Assembly (NCBI GenBank): GCA_021396245.1
Contig: WNYE01000053.1
Location: 62,001 to 126,000, forward strand
DNA length: 64,000 bases
Origin: Sporothrix humicola
Taxonomy: Eukaryota; Ascomycota; Sordariomycetes; Ophiostomatales; Ophiostomataceae
Reading direction: 5' to 3'
In this document: positions 1-9,925 of the stretch, piece by piece
How positions within the stretch are numbered: the first letter of the stretch is position 1
Layout of the letters: the number at the start of each line of letters is the position of its first letter
Notes under the pieces: model-generated
Told to the model about the DNA's origin: nothing
The model's database searches: none
Seen by the model: the letters and a program-made list of their open reading frames with translations, nothing else
Program-made: the position numbers and the translations under genes

Positions 1-1
1 A

Positions 2-1461
2 GTGCCAAGCAGAAGAAGACCAACGTCGAGGAAGTCACCGCCACCCCAGAGCCAAGATACGAAGGAGTCCCACGATACATCCGACACATCTCTTTCGACC
101 ACTCCTTCTGGAAACCCAGGGAAGCGGAAGCGCGGGACAACAGCATACTCCGAGAGTGATCCCGACCTTCACCCTGACTCCTCGAAGAAGTTCCGTCTCA
201 CGACCCAGGTCAAGCGCGGCGAAGACGAAGGCAAACATAAGAACCCCGAGAAGCAATCGCCCACAGAGCTCAAGGTTGACGAGACCTCAACGCAGACCCC
301 AAAGGTAAGATGCATGCATTCTCAAAATCACTGGCGTTGAACCGTAACTGACGAACTCTGCCCTAGTCACGCTCTGCAATCCTCTGCGAATCTATTGACG
401 AGTGGCTATCCTGCATTCCTTCCATTGAACAAAATCCAGACAGCATCTCTGTACCAAACAGAGACATGGAGTCCAACCTGACTCCCCCCGTCGATGATGG
501 CGAGCCATCAATAATCTCGACTTCTCGCCCTACAGGCACTAAACGGTCCTTTTCTGCAGTCAGCAAAAATACCTACCACGATTGGGCTCTGGCACAAGTG
601 GGGTTTCGGCTGCAGGACAATACAATGGAGCTACCCAAACGCATTGATGACCTCTACACAAGCATTCTGCCCCCTCTTCGTAAATCGCCTGGCCCTACGG
701 ACGAAGTTAAAAAAGGGCACAAAAAGAGACTGAGTCAGATGAGAACTGCCGGCCTTGAGGGTGAGATCCAGGCATTTCTTACCAGCAGTATCCTTCCACA
801 ACCTCATGAAACAAAGTTCGGAGCTGAGGTGGGCTTTGCCTCCAGCACCAATATGCTCATGAAAGAATACCACCTGCCCAAAGGCTCTCACTTGTCAATC
901 CCAAAGCCTAACCGACTTTTGGGATACAATTCAACACACGGGGACGATGCCTTCCAGGAGCTGAGAAACAAAGCTTCCGAAAAGGGCGGGCTTCATGAAA
1001 CGATTCGGAACTACGATATGGCTACAAATAGAGGGCCCTCGTTTCCCTTTCTTGTAATCGAATGCAAGGCTGCTGCTGTCGCAAATGCATCCAGCTGGGT
1101 GGGAGTCAACCAAATGATTGGAGGCATGATTGCCAGCCTCAACATTGTTGAGCACCTGAACGATACCCTCAATGAGCAGGCAGGAAACGGCACAAAACAT
1201 TCTTGTGCTGTTGAGAACATTGTCTTTGGAATGTCTCTCGAGCCTAAGTCCGCCGAAATCTATATTGGATGGATCAACGAAGACCCAAATGTCAAGGCTA
1301 AATATATTGTGCAGGAGGTGGCTGCATCCCATTTCTCCTACGATGACGGATTTGCAGAACTCCGTGCTCGTGTCCGAAATATCCTGGACTGGGCCAGAGA
1401 CAAGCGCCGCCCAGCACTCGCCAAAGCTCTACAGGAAATGTTGAAAGGAAAGGGGACCTAA
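2..1461 (+). CDS. PD-(D/E)XK nuclease-like protein, copy A (5' end outside window)
   Basis: Two exons, 2-304 and 367-1461, joined by a 62-nt phase-0 intron (GTAAGA donor, CTGAC-type branch, TAG acceptor). Exon 1 has no Met, so the true start lies left of the window; at least 465 residues are seen. Exon 1 encodes a charged, Ser/Thr-rich region with a GKRKRG nuclear-localisation-like stretch. Exon 2 opens with the family's ESIDEWL motif, followed by the nuclease-like core and a C-terminal NILDWARDKRRPALAKAL helix shared with copies B-E. In the core, the motif carrying the first acidic residue reads PKPN (codon 910-912), so the usual Asp is Asn; the ExK motif, FPFLVIECK, is intact (Glu 1060, Lys 1066). 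Family membership is from recognised motifs (I believe Pfam PDDEXK_12). The biological role is unknown; a nuclear DNA-related role is inference. Confidence 0.85.
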
Positions 1462-1548
1462 GAGAGCCTCCCTGAGAGTGGCAGTAGTTGGTGGGACGGT
1501 CAGAATTTTGACGGGTTTCTTGATGGCTCGTTTGGCAATTTTTTGACA

Positions 1549-1577
1549 TTTTTTGATACCCCTTGCAGGTTTTTTGA
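1549..1577 (+). repeat. Shared 3' element of copy A
   Basis: About 90 nt after the stop codon. Reads TTGATACC, a short gap, then CAGGTTTTTTGA. The same two-part arrangement occurs after copy E (49255-49284); the TTGATACC part alone occurs after copies C and D. Confidence 0.6.
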
Positions 1578-2068
1578 GGAATCTTTTTAGAGGAGAATGG
1601 GGGACAGCGCTGGGCAGCAACAAAGAGAGGAGTAGCATAACATCTGAATTTGTGCACTCGGCAATGGTGGCGTCTGAAGAAAAGGGGAGGGTTTTCGTGC
1701 GTTGCAGATAATCTCAACACATTTTTGATCGTTTCCAATACTAAATTCATTTTCATATCCCCATCTCCCAGCCAAGCCGTGTATCAAAATAATTCAATAT
1801 CTATTATTGTAGCACTGTAAATGCACCATAATCAATATGCCACACTTAAGAGGGTTATGATGTGGTCAAGGGGAGTAGGGAGGAGAAAAGCGATTCTTTT
1901 ATGCAGGCTTGAAGCAGTTCTGAGATGATGGTGACAAGATTAAGAGAACAGAGTCTATTAGGGACCTTTGCACCGCATACCTCTTCAGATCGTCCCTCCC
2001 ATTGGATGTTCGCCCTGTTCATTTTCCCCCTCTTGTTACTGTCACGCTTTTACGGCAGCCTTGACGTC

Positions 2069-2093
2069 TTTTTTTTTTTTTTTTTTTTTTTTT
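2069..2093 (+). repeat. T25 homopolymer upstream of copy B
   Basis: A run of 25 T on the plus strand, 166 nt before the chosen start of copy B, inside a broader pyrimidine-rich tract. Such tracts are common in fungal promoters and leaders; the exact length may be a sequencing estimate. Confidence 0.8.
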
Positions 2094-2259
2094 GCTCCTT
2101 CCATTTTTGATTTTTATCGTTTGCCCGTGGTTGCCTCCACCGGCTTTCGTTGACCTATTAAAGTCTTCTCCCTCCCTGCAAAAATTTTCATTCTTTCTTT
2201 CCTCTTTTTTCTTCCAAAAGCTTCTCCCCCTTTTCAACCCAATACATAACAGTGAGCCA

Positions 2260-3540
2260 ATGGCTAATCAGCAACAGCAGACACGCGAAAGTCAGGATAT
2301 GCTCGACACGCTCGGGACACAACGTTCGACCTTTTTTCAGGACACCGATCTAAAGAGAAAGCGAGATCCCGCATCCCCAGAGATGGCCCCTTCCTCTCCC
2401 AAGCAGGCCTGTCTGTCACAGCAAGACGGAGACCAACGGCAAGGGAACGACGAATATGGCCCCGAGGTCAAGGACAACTCTACAGCGGACATCGTTGAGA
2501 TCAAGTCTTCATCTGGCAACGACCGTGATAGCCACTCACCTGCATCTGACCACGATGAAGGTCTGAACAAATCAGGTGAAGGCCACCCAGTTCACGATGT
2601 GGACTACCACTTCATACTAGCAGTCAATGGCATCTCAATCAGCGCAAAGGAAGATGGCCACCGCTGCTTCATGTCCAAATACTCTGAGATAATCACGAAA
2701 ACAATACGCCCGCCCACTCGCTATCCTGGCAATGACGAACGTACAGTCATGAGACTGCTCTTCGAGTTTGAGCAGTTTGCCGAATCAAAGGAGAAGAGGC
2801 TCGAGTCCCTTCTTCGCCAAGAGATTCTACCCAGAGAGAACGAAGGATTCTATGGAACCAAAGGCGGCATTTACAGCTCCAGCGGTACTATGAAAGTTCA
2901 TCATCTGCCGTCCATCGCGGGTGACAATGGCACATCCTACAGCATGTTTTTGCCTCATCCGAGCTTCCTGTACGGCTACTCCAGCGACACAGTCGCCCGC
3001 GACTGGTACCGGACGGATCTTATGTCTAGTTTCACGGTTCACCCTGAGATCGAGAACTATGAGCAGGCCACCCGCAATGTGTCGTTTCCCTTTTTCGTCA
3101 TTGACTGCAGAAAGGACACACAGAACCAAGGGGGCAGTTTCGCGGCCATCAACCAATGTGTCGGCGGCATGGTTGCATGCCTCAACATTATTCACCAGCT
3201 GAACGAGTCCCTCGACGCGTCCAGCAAAATCGCGAACGAGCGCCTCGAGCCATGGAGGCGGGGAATCCACCCTCTGACAATTGAAAACATTGCCTACGGT
3301 CTGACTGTTGTCTCCGGCATTGCCCAGTTCTTTGTGGCCCATATTGAAAAGGGTGAGGAGGGGAGCGGTATGCAGTACCACGTCCATGAGGTTGATGCCT
3401 TTTATCTTCGACAGGACTGCGGCGTACGGAGACTTCGCGAATGCGTTCGCGAGGTCTTGAAGTGGGGGAAAGGCGAGCGGCTGGAGGCTATCTATAAGGT
3501 TCTAAACGCCATGAAGGTGAAGGAGGAAGAGCAGGTGTGA
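2260..3540 (+). CDS. PD-(D/E)XK nuclease-like protein, copy B, catalytically degenerate
   Basis: Single exon, 426 residues from the Met of MANQQQQ. The frame stays open upstream, but that part translates a pyrimidine-rich leader into an F/L-rich string, so the later start is preferred. The N-terminal third is disordered with a KRKRD basic patch. The WL motif of copies A, C and D is not recognisable. In the core, the acidic-residue motif reads PHPSFLYGY (Ser at 2962) and the ExK motif reads FFVIDCRK (Asp at 3103, Arg at 3109). All three catalytic positions are therefore altered. The C-terminal helix VREVLKWGKGERLEAIYKVL is well kept. The frame is intact, so the protein seems maintained but is unlikely to cut DNA by the usual metal mechanism. 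Function unknown. Confidence 0.82.
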   Translation: MANQQQQTRESQDMLDTLGTQRSTFFQDTDLKRKRDPASPEMAPSSPKQACLSQQDGDQRQGNDEYGPEVKDNSTADIVEIKSSSGNDRDSHSPASDHDEGLNKSGEGHPVHDVDYHFILAVNGISISAKEDGHRCFMSKYSEIITKTIRPPTRYPGNDERTVMRLLFEFEQFAESKEKRLESLLRQEILPRENEGFYGTKGGIYSSSGTMKVHHLPSIAGDNGTSYSMFLPHPSFLYGYSSDTVARDWYRTDLMSSFTVHPEIENYEQATRNVSFPFFVIDCRKDTQNQGGSFAAINQCVGGMVACLNIIHQLNESLDASSKIANERLEPWRRGIHPLTIENIAYGLTVVSGIAQFFVAHIEKGEEGSGMQYHVHEVDAFYLRQDCGVRRLRECVREVLKWGKGERLEAIYKVLNAMKVKEEEQV

Positions 3541-4040
3541 AGGGAAGGAAGCTGATGGGATGGCCTTTGGTTTTTTGATGAACTTTTCTGACAACCTTCT
3601 GAGACCTATTTTGATATTTTTGATAGCTTTAAAGCACCACGGAATTCTACACTTCAATTCATTAAATTTCCCATGTATTGGATTTGTACTCGTAGTGAAA
3701 GTCTTTGATTTTGATATCCCATACCACGGCGGACGACGCGAAAGGTAGAATGAGCAGCACTTATGCATTCCTACATCAGATTCAGAATTTCTTCACTTTA
3801 CCCTCACCCTCGAGCCTTCGTGGAGCACAAATTTTGCATGCCCACCCCGTCAAACGAATTTTGTGCCGTTCCTTCCTATTTCTATTGTTTAAGAAGTCGA
3901 GTGCAGAATTTTCTTCTCTCTTCCTCTCATATCCATCTCCTCTCCTCTCTTCTACTCCCTTGGCTAGACCAAACTCCTTCCTTCAAATACGATTTCGCCC
4001 TCAACCGATAGCGTTTTCCTCTGTCATCTATCACCTCGAC
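3541..4040. other. Spacer between copies B and C
   Basis: No gene. AT-rich 3' flank of copy B, with at best a weak relative of the shared 3' element (TTTTGATATTTTTGATAG near 3608-3626), then a CT-rich leader before copy C. Confidence 0.6.
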
Positions 4041-5741
4041 ATGGAAGAAGACTCCATTAACCCTGGTGGCCACCTAGGTCCTTCAGATGGATCCGTGGCC
4101 AGTTGGCTTCGGTCGGCAGCGTGGATTGTCACTGCAGCCGACGGCGACGATTGCGAGCCCCTCGCCTCTATGGGTGACCACGTCCACTGTGACGAGAACA
4201 ACATCGAACTATCCGACGTCGGTTCGAGCGTTGATCTCAGCGCTGACTGTGGCTACGAGCTCGTCGAAGAGTACGATATTGTCCGGAAAAAATTTAAGTG
4301 CGGCATACTGGGGCTGACAACCCCAAAGGAAGCTGATAGCAGTTATCGATTCAGTACCCTGAAGGAGAATGGCATTGAGATTGTCAATGACAATGTGCCG
4401 CTGCCTAGTCACATTCTGCAGCATGTTACTAATGTTCTCCATGCTCCTCGCACCGACCCGGATCTCAACGAAGAAGACGTCAAATATTTCCTCCACCTGC
4501 GCGGGAAGGCGTCTCACTTCAACAATAACTTCCAGTGGGCTCACACCATCAGCGACGAGTTCATGCCTTATGGGCGTGGCTGGATGTCTAACTACATCAA
4601 GCCAGGCGACATGCAGTATGGCCTCGCGCGCAAGAAGACGTACACAATCCTCCCCCATCTAGCGCCGGAGCTACCTTCTTGCAAGCTACACATCAAGAAG
4701 TGTCAACGTCATCGGAGCGACCGCTTAACCCAGCCTCAACCGGACGAACTTTTCGGATATCTGTTGACCAACGACCAGAGACCCGGAAACGGCATCTTTG
4801 ACCGTCACCAGTACCGTGCTCTTGAACAAATCCACGCGCACAACAAACACTTTCCTGAAGCCGTCTACAACGTGGCAGCCCCGTTTTTGGTTGCCAATTA
4901 TACCGCGAACAGCATGGTTCGCACTGACCTTTTCACGGCCACCAACCGGTCTGCCGGTGCTGTAGCTGCTTTCCTGAAAATTATTGAGCAGCTCAACCAC
5001 ACGCTGGCCACGTTTATCGACGTGAATAAGGACGAAGCTGTCGAGCAGGACATTGATGCCGAGAGCGTCCGCGTGTTCAACGGGAGCGTTTCGAGCGACC
5101 AAAACTCCGAGACCACCAAGACCATCAAGAGCAGCGACTATGCCGACAGAAAACTCGTGCCGCACCCAGACGCTGTGCAGAACATTGCATATGCCATTTC
5201 GGTTGATCTGAACATGGCACAGATTTTTGTTTGCTGGCTAGAGGAGGACAAGCCCTTCAGCCTCGGAAGGGCACCTTACCGACTGCAGGAAGTTTCGTCC
5301 TTTGCTCTTCGCGACCCTAGACAGCTCGTCATGTTCCATCAAGAACTCTTGAACATCCTCGAATGGGGCATGGGCGAGCGCCTCAGGGCCTTCAAGAAGG
5401 CTCTTGATGTTGTTGCCGACGAATATGACTTTGAAAATCCCCAGGAGACGAAGTCCGTCACAACCAAGCCAGACAAGGCCAATTCGGAAACGGTGGATTC
5501 GAGCGCAACCAAGACGGAGGACACAATGGTCGAGCTCAAGACAGACAACGCTCCCGATGCCGGAGTCTCTCAGGGCAACAAGACCATGATGAAATTCTAC
5601 GAGGCCGAGGGCTCGGTTGAGCCCCCGACCAAGCGCCGCCGCATGGACAAGAGTGAAGACAAAGCTAAGGGCGGTGTCAAGCTCGAGGAAGCGGATGGAG
5701 GAGAGGGGATTATTGCTTCTGGTGGTGGCAGTGTCAACTGA
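4041..5741 (+). CDS. PD-(D/E)XK nuclease-like protein, copy C, with C-terminal basic tail
   Basis: Single exon, 566 residues. The start at 4041 (MEEDSINPGG) follows a CT-rich leader; the open frame continues upstream without family similarity. The WL motif (SVASWLRS) sits near the N-terminus, so the separate N-terminal exon of copies A, D and E is absent. In the core, the acidic motif PQPDELFGYL is intact (Asp 4743), but the ExK position reads LVANYTAN (Asn 4896, Thr 4902), so both Glu and Lys are lost. An acidic insertion separates the LNHTLATF helix from HPDAVQNIAYAIS. The family helix NILEWGMGERLRAFKKAL is followed by about 110 charged residues with a TKRRRMDK basic cluster. The nuclear-localisation-like patch is thus at the C-terminus here, not the N-terminus. 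Function unknown. Confidence 0.83.
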   Translation: MEEDSINPGGHLGPSDGSVASWLRSAAWIVTAADGDDCEPLASMGDHVHCDENNIELSDVGSSVDLSADCGYELVEEYDIVRKKFKCGILGLTTPKEADSSYRFSTLKENGIEIVNDNVPLPSHILQHVTNVLHAPRTDPDLNEEDVKYFLHLRGKASHFNNNFQWAHTISDEFMPYGRGWMSNYIKPGDMQYGLARKKTYTILPHLAPELPSCKLHIKKCQRHRSDRLTQPQPDELFGYLLTNDQRPGNGIFDRHQYRALEQIHAHNKHFPEAVYNVAAPFLVANYTANSMVRTDLFTATNRSAGAVAAFLKIIEQLNHTLATFIDVNKDEAVEQDIDAESVRVFNGSVSSDQNSETTKTIKSSDYADRKLVPHPDAVQNIAYAISVDLNMAQIFVCWLEEDKPFSLGRAPYRLQEVSSFALRDPRQLVMFHQELLNILEWGMGERLRAFKKALDVVADEYDFENPQETKSVTTKPDKANSETVDSSATKTEDTMVELKTDNAPDAGVSQGNKTMMKFYEAEGSVEPPTKRRRMDKSEDKAKGGVKLEEADGGEGIIASGGGSVN

Positions 5742-5860
5742 AGAGACTGGAGGATTGATAGAGAAGCGCTGCGTTAATGGAAGCAGACTTGAGGAGATTT
5801 GTTTGGTTTATTGGTGTTGGCGGATCTTTGGGCGACATTTTGTGCGGATTTTACGCGAAT

Positions 5861-5891
5861 TTTGATACCCTTGGGAAGATCAGGGTTTTTG
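5861..5891 (+). repeat. Shared 3' element of copy C
   Basis: About 120 nt after the copy C stop. TTTTGATACCC is exact relative to copies A and E; the second half (CAGGGTTTTTGG) is a looser match to CAGGTTTTTTGA. Confidence 0.5.
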
Positions 5892-6815
5892 GTAGCGAAA
5901 TTTAGGTCATGGCACACGCATTCCAAGTGTAGCCTATCAATTTTACTAATGCTCAATTTACTACAATTATTCACAAAGTTTAATGATTACTTTTCTTACA
6001 TTTCTGTTCTCGCTATTCTATCTCTATATTTCAAAATGTTGCTGTCGGGACTTCCATAATTATCAACACCTTTTATTTGGCGTTTTATTTAATGTTCATT
6101 CTTCAAAAAAAAAAAGTCTCCGTAAATTTGTACTAATGTTGTATTTCTATTTTATGCTCATTTTAGAGTTGTTTTCTCGAAAAAAAATTCCAAAAAAAAA
6201 ATCAAAGACTTGAAACCCTTTTGCCATCAGTTGATTAATCCCAGTATATGTTCTCCATTCCACCGACATTTGACACAACACGGTCTTACAATGCTACCAG
6301 AGCCTTGCTGACCGCAATTAAGGCTACCAGGCGTCTTCTCGCGACAATGACTAAGCTACGGCCGAGATAATCAGGGCGATATCTCCAGATGACGTCTGGA
6401 GTTTATCTCTTATTTCTTGACATCAACTGCAGCCTTGTCCTCAACAGCAACGCCAGACAGACGGGTTACGGTCGAACCGGAAACCCTTACCGATCAAGGA
6501 CGACAAATTCAAAAATCGGAACGGAGACGGACTCGGGTTCGGTACATAACCATGGGAATAGAAAATGGGCAAGGCTGGAGTGCGTAGTAATAAAGGAATA
6601 TGGGACAGAGACGATGAACGAGACGCCCAAAGAGGATTAGTGAAGGGGAGAGAAAGCGTGAAGGAAGACGGCTCGCGCCCGGAGGTAAACACAAAAGACA
6701 CAGCGTGCGTGGTGTAAACGCCGGGATGCGACTGGCTCAAACGTAGGCAGCTCACAAGTACGTAGACAGCTGGCAAAATAGCCACAGACAGGATCATGAA
6801 ATCATAGCTTTTGAA

Positions 6816-6847
6816 AATAAAATAAAAAATAAAAATAAAAATAAAAG
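6816..6847 (+). repeat. AAAAT simple repeat
   Basis: Imperfect tandem A(4-6)T units over about 32 nt in the spacer. No function inferred. Confidence 0.7.
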
Positions 6848-7541
6848 GAAACTGCAAGAACAGAATGGCAGCCGTGGCGGACATTATGAAAGCACAGTGG
6901 ACAGTCTTGCGCCAAAAGCGACGATTTTAGTGAACTTTCCAGCGGCAGTGATTTGTAGGTTGGTTTTCGGGCCTCTGATTGGCCAGTTCTGGTTACAAAT
7001 GCAAAAGTGGATCTTCTGGCTGCTTCAGTGTTAGTGAAAGGGCCGGAGTTCGCGTTGTTCAGTAATACGTTTATTTGGTTTATTTGGTTTTTGGGGAGAT
7101 TTGGGGAGACTTTTGCTTTGGTAAACTCCGGGTGAGACGGATTTGCTAAGCGGCCAACGACACTCGACTTACACCGAGATGTGCAGAGAATATGCTGTGT
7201 GTATACATGGCATTTCGCAGAAAGAAGGCCAAAGAAGACGAATCAATAGCGTTTCTGCGGTTCTTTGACTTTGAGAAGACGAATTAGTTGAGCACACAAT
7301 TTTTGTTTCCATTTGCGTTTGAATTTTGATTAGATTGATCATGCCGCGGTCGATAGATGCCTATTAGATCCTCCTGACAATGGACACGTCGTCACCAAAG
7401 GTGAAAATGTATATATGGCCGAAGATGTTCTCGATATCGAGGTTGGTGTGTTTTTGTTTCTCTATTCCCATTCTCATCACCATCTCTTTCCTCGTCCCTG
7501 ATACAATCTACTGACAATTACCAAGTCACAACAAAAATTCC

Positions 7542-7548
7542 TATAAAA
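7542..7548 (+). promoter_or_regulatory. TATA-like box of the reductase gene
   Basis: TATAAAA 61 nt before the ATG at 7603, in a CA-rich leader. Position and sequence fit a fungal TATA element; the transcription start is not known. Confidence 0.45.
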
Positions 7549-7602
7549 TCCCGACAACTACTTCCTTATTTTTCCACATATCCAACAACAATATTCACGA
7601 TC

Positions 7603-8631
7603 ATGTCTACTCCATTTGTCCTAATCACCGGCGCCTCTGGCTTCATTGGCGCCGAGGTCCTTCATCAAGCCCTCGCCAAGGGTCTTCGCACACGGGTGAC
7701 GGTCCGCAAAGAAGAGCAGGCTGCCACCATCAAGGCCCGCCATTCTGATGCCGGCGACCATCTCGAAATTGTTGTTGTGCCCGATCTGGCCGACGAAACC
7801 GCTCTCGTCAAGGCCCTGACTGGCGGCATCGATTATATCCTGCACATCGCCTCGCCGATGCCCGTCCCTGGCCTCGATCTCCAGACGGGCTACATTGACC
7901 CGGCTGTCCAGGGCACGATTGCTGTGTTGAACGCGGCCAAGTCTGTCCCGTCAGTCAAGCGCGTCATCATCACATCGTCTGCTCTGGCGCTGGCTCCGCT
8001 CGACTCCACCCAGACACCTGGCTATGAGGTCAAGGCGGGCGCCAACCTGTCAATTGTGGCCGACCCCAGTGCGCCTGTGCCCGAGGGCCCTTCGGCCGAA
8101 GGCTACAAGTACCATCTGTCCAAGTTGCTGGCTCACCGGGCAACGCTCGAGTGGGTGGCCAAGAACGGGGCTGAAGGTGCGACGTCGCCTGAAGTCGTGA
8201 CAATTCACCCCTACTATGTGATCGGCCACGACCGCACTCAAGCAGCCAAGGGCGGACAGGCACACGGCGTGCCTCAGCTGTACTTGGCGTCGCTGCAGAT
8301 GCCGCAGCCGTTTGTTTCGAGCGCGCTGGTGGATGTTAAGGACGTGGCGGCAGTGCATGTGGCAGCTGTTGGCGCTTCCAGCACGGTCTTGGAGGACAAT
8401 GGACGGTCTGTGACCGAAGTGATTGCCAAGGGCCCCCACGTCACCTGGGAAGAGATTGTGGACTATGTCAAGAAGGAGTACCCGGCGTTTCCTCTGGGCC
8501 AGACGAGCTCTGGTCCTTTCAAGATCCCGTTGACTTCGGACACGACTCGCGCCCAGCGGGACTTTGGCGTGCCCAAGTTCCGCGAGCCGCTCGACAGTGT
8601 TAAGGATCTTCTTGACCAGAACACGGAGTAA
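7603..8631 (+). CDS. Extended short-chain dehydrogenase/reductase (dihydroflavonol-4-reductase-like)
   Basis: Single exon, 342 residues, usual length for NAD(P)-dependent extended SDR enzymes of the aldehyde/dihydroflavonol reductase type. The Rossmann motif GASGFIG lies at residues 10-16. A basic residue pattern after beta-2 (VTVRKEEQ) suggests NADPH. A TSS motif after VKRVI is followed by the catalytic YHLSK (YxxxK). The C-terminal half, with DVKDVAAVHVAA, fits the substrate-binding lobe. It probably reduces a carbonyl on a small molecule in the cytosol; the substrate cannot be read from sequence. It is transcribed alone, convergent with the PTH11-like gene 212 nt away. Confidence 0.9.
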   Translation: MSTPFVLITGASGFIGAEVLHQALAKGLRTRVTVRKEEQAATIKARHSDAGDHLEIVVVPDLADETALVKALTGGIDYILHIASPMPVPGLDLQTGYIDPAVQGTIAVLNAAKSVPSVKRVIITSSALALAPLDSTQTPGYEVKAGANLSIVADPSAPVPEGPSAEGYKYHLSKLLAHRATLEWVAKNGAEGATSPEVVTIHPYYVIGHDRTQAAKGGQAHGVPQLYLASLQMPQPFVSSALVDVKDVAAVHVAAVGASSTVLEDNGRSVTEVIAKGPHVTWEEIVDYVKKEYPAFPLGQTSSGPFKIPLTSDTTRAQRDFGVPKFREPLDSVKDLLDQNTE

Positions 8632-8842
8632 TTTTATTGCTCGTTCATACTTCCACTAGTTTACGTTGGTCTGCAGAGGAATTAAAAGATTCGCTATCTA
8701 TTTGGATATACAATGCAATACTCATAACAAAATGAATAAAAGAGGTTTTTATACGCGCTCGCTCATGCAAAAGAAAAGAAAAGGGGTATTGTTTTTCCGG
8801 GGTGCTGTGAGTATTTTGATTTTTGCTCGCCGAGGACTTGGC

Positions 8843-9925
8843 TCACGCCGCCGACAAGGACGGCTTCGAGTTCCAACGGTCGGCAAAGATGCCGCGCTGG
8901 CTATCGCTGTCGGCATCCGAGGTGTCGAGCTGGATGGCGCCGCTGTTGCCGTTGCCAATGCCCATGGCGCCCGTGCTGCGGCCGCTCGACTGACCAAAAG
9001 TGCGCATGTGGAACGAGCCTCCCGCCGACTTGGAGTTGCCGCCCGACCGGCCAGAGCCAGTGATATCCGAGAAAATACCGACGCGACGCATCAGGGGACG
9101 CAGAGCCGAGAGAGAGGCGGCAAAGATCGAGAGGGCGATTTCGAGGATCGAGTAGATGGTGGCGATGAGCGTTGTCTCGATAACCTGGGCAGCAGCCAAC
9201 CCGTCTGACGACGACATGTGCTGGACCTGGAGGACGTACTTGAGGCGGACAATCGTGGCGACCGACGAAACGGCACCAAAACCCAGCAGCAGAATAACAC
9301 TGAGCTTGACCTTGAGCGGGATGGCCGTCTGCCACAGCATGTAGACGGGCAGCAGAGCCATGAACCAGCTGGTCAGCACGTCCTCGATGGACAGAGCCAG
9401 CGCGGCCTGGCCAATGACCGACGTGTTAATGCAGGTACCGGTGCCGACGCCCCAGGCGACAGACAGCGGGCGGCACTGCAGGGCAAAAATGAGTGTCACG
9501 ACAATCGTAAAGACGACAGTGACGCCAATCGTAATCCACAGGCCGAAGCGTGCAAACCGCATGTTGTTGTTGCCGCCGCTGTCCGTGGCACGGCTGGTCA
9601 GGCGATGGAGAACGAGGGCCACAGCGAGCTTCGTGATGCCCGAGGCGATGATGTACAGCAGCTGGGCAATGGTAAAGTACTTGGCGGCCTCGATCGGGTC
9701 GAACCACGACTGCTGCTCGTCGGCAGTCGCTCCAATGCCGTAGTGGACAGCGTTCATCTCCATGGCGCCAAAGACGATGAACCCGACGAGGGCAACGACC
9801 ATGAGGCCGTCATCGTAGCCCAGACTCTTCGACCAGAGACGGGTGTAGAGACGAAGGCCGACCACGAGCGAGTTGACCACGAGGAACGTGATGATGAGCG
9901 GGTAGTAGACATCACGGACGGCCAT
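8843..9925 (-). CDS. PTH11-type integral membrane protein (fungal rhodopsin domain)
   Basis: 360 residues from MAVRDVYYPL; an in-frame Met 30 codons upstream would add only leader-like sequence. Seven hydrophobic segments span about residues 5-280. The second begins after RLYTRLWSKSLGYDDGLM, the RLxxR...GxDD pattern typical of the fungal rhodopsin-domain family related to the PTH11 receptor. The cytosolic tail (about 290-360) is Gly/Ser-rich and polar. There is no N-terminal CFEM domain, so it belongs to the plain class. Known members sit in the plasma membrane and are proposed to sense surface or chemical cues; ligand and G-protein coupling are not predictable here. It may sense a substrate of neighbouring catabolic genes, which is speculation. 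Confidence 0.88.
   Translation of the reverse strand: MAVRDVYYPLIITFLVVNSLVVGLRLYTRLWSKSLGYDDGLMVVALVGFIVFGAMEMNAVHYGIGATADEQQSWFDPIEAAKYFTIAQLLYIIASGITKLAVALVLHRLTSRATDSGGNNNMRFARFGLWITIGVTVVFTIVVTLIFALQCRPLSVAWGVGTGTCINTSVIGQAALALSIEDVLTSWFMALLPVYMLWQTAIPLKVKLSVILLLGFGAVSSVATIVRLKYVLQVQHMSSSDGLAAAQVIETTLIATIYSILEIALSIFAASLSALRPLMRRVGIFSDITGSGRSGGNSKSAGGSFHMRTFGQSSGRSTGAMGIGNGNSGAIQLDTSDADSDSQRGIFADRWNSKPSLSAA

Larger units (their letters stand above)
1462..2259. other. Spacer between nuclease-like copies A and B
   Basis: No gene recognised. It holds the 3' flank of copy A with the shared TTGATACC element, and the pyrimidine-rich leader of copy B with a long T run. Confidence 0.7.
5742..7602. 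other. 1.9-kb AT-rich spacer
   Basis: No gene supported. Contains the shared 3' element of copy C, A/T homopolymers around 6100-6210, an (AAAAT)-type simple repeat, and the promoter of the downstream reductase. It marks the right edge of the first nuclease-like group. Confidence 0.6.

Noticed and set aside
2092..2259. N-terminal extension of copy B with a hydrophobic, signal-like start
   Set aside because: It is the translation of the pyrimidine-rich leader; family members start with polar sequence and the Met at 2260 has good context.
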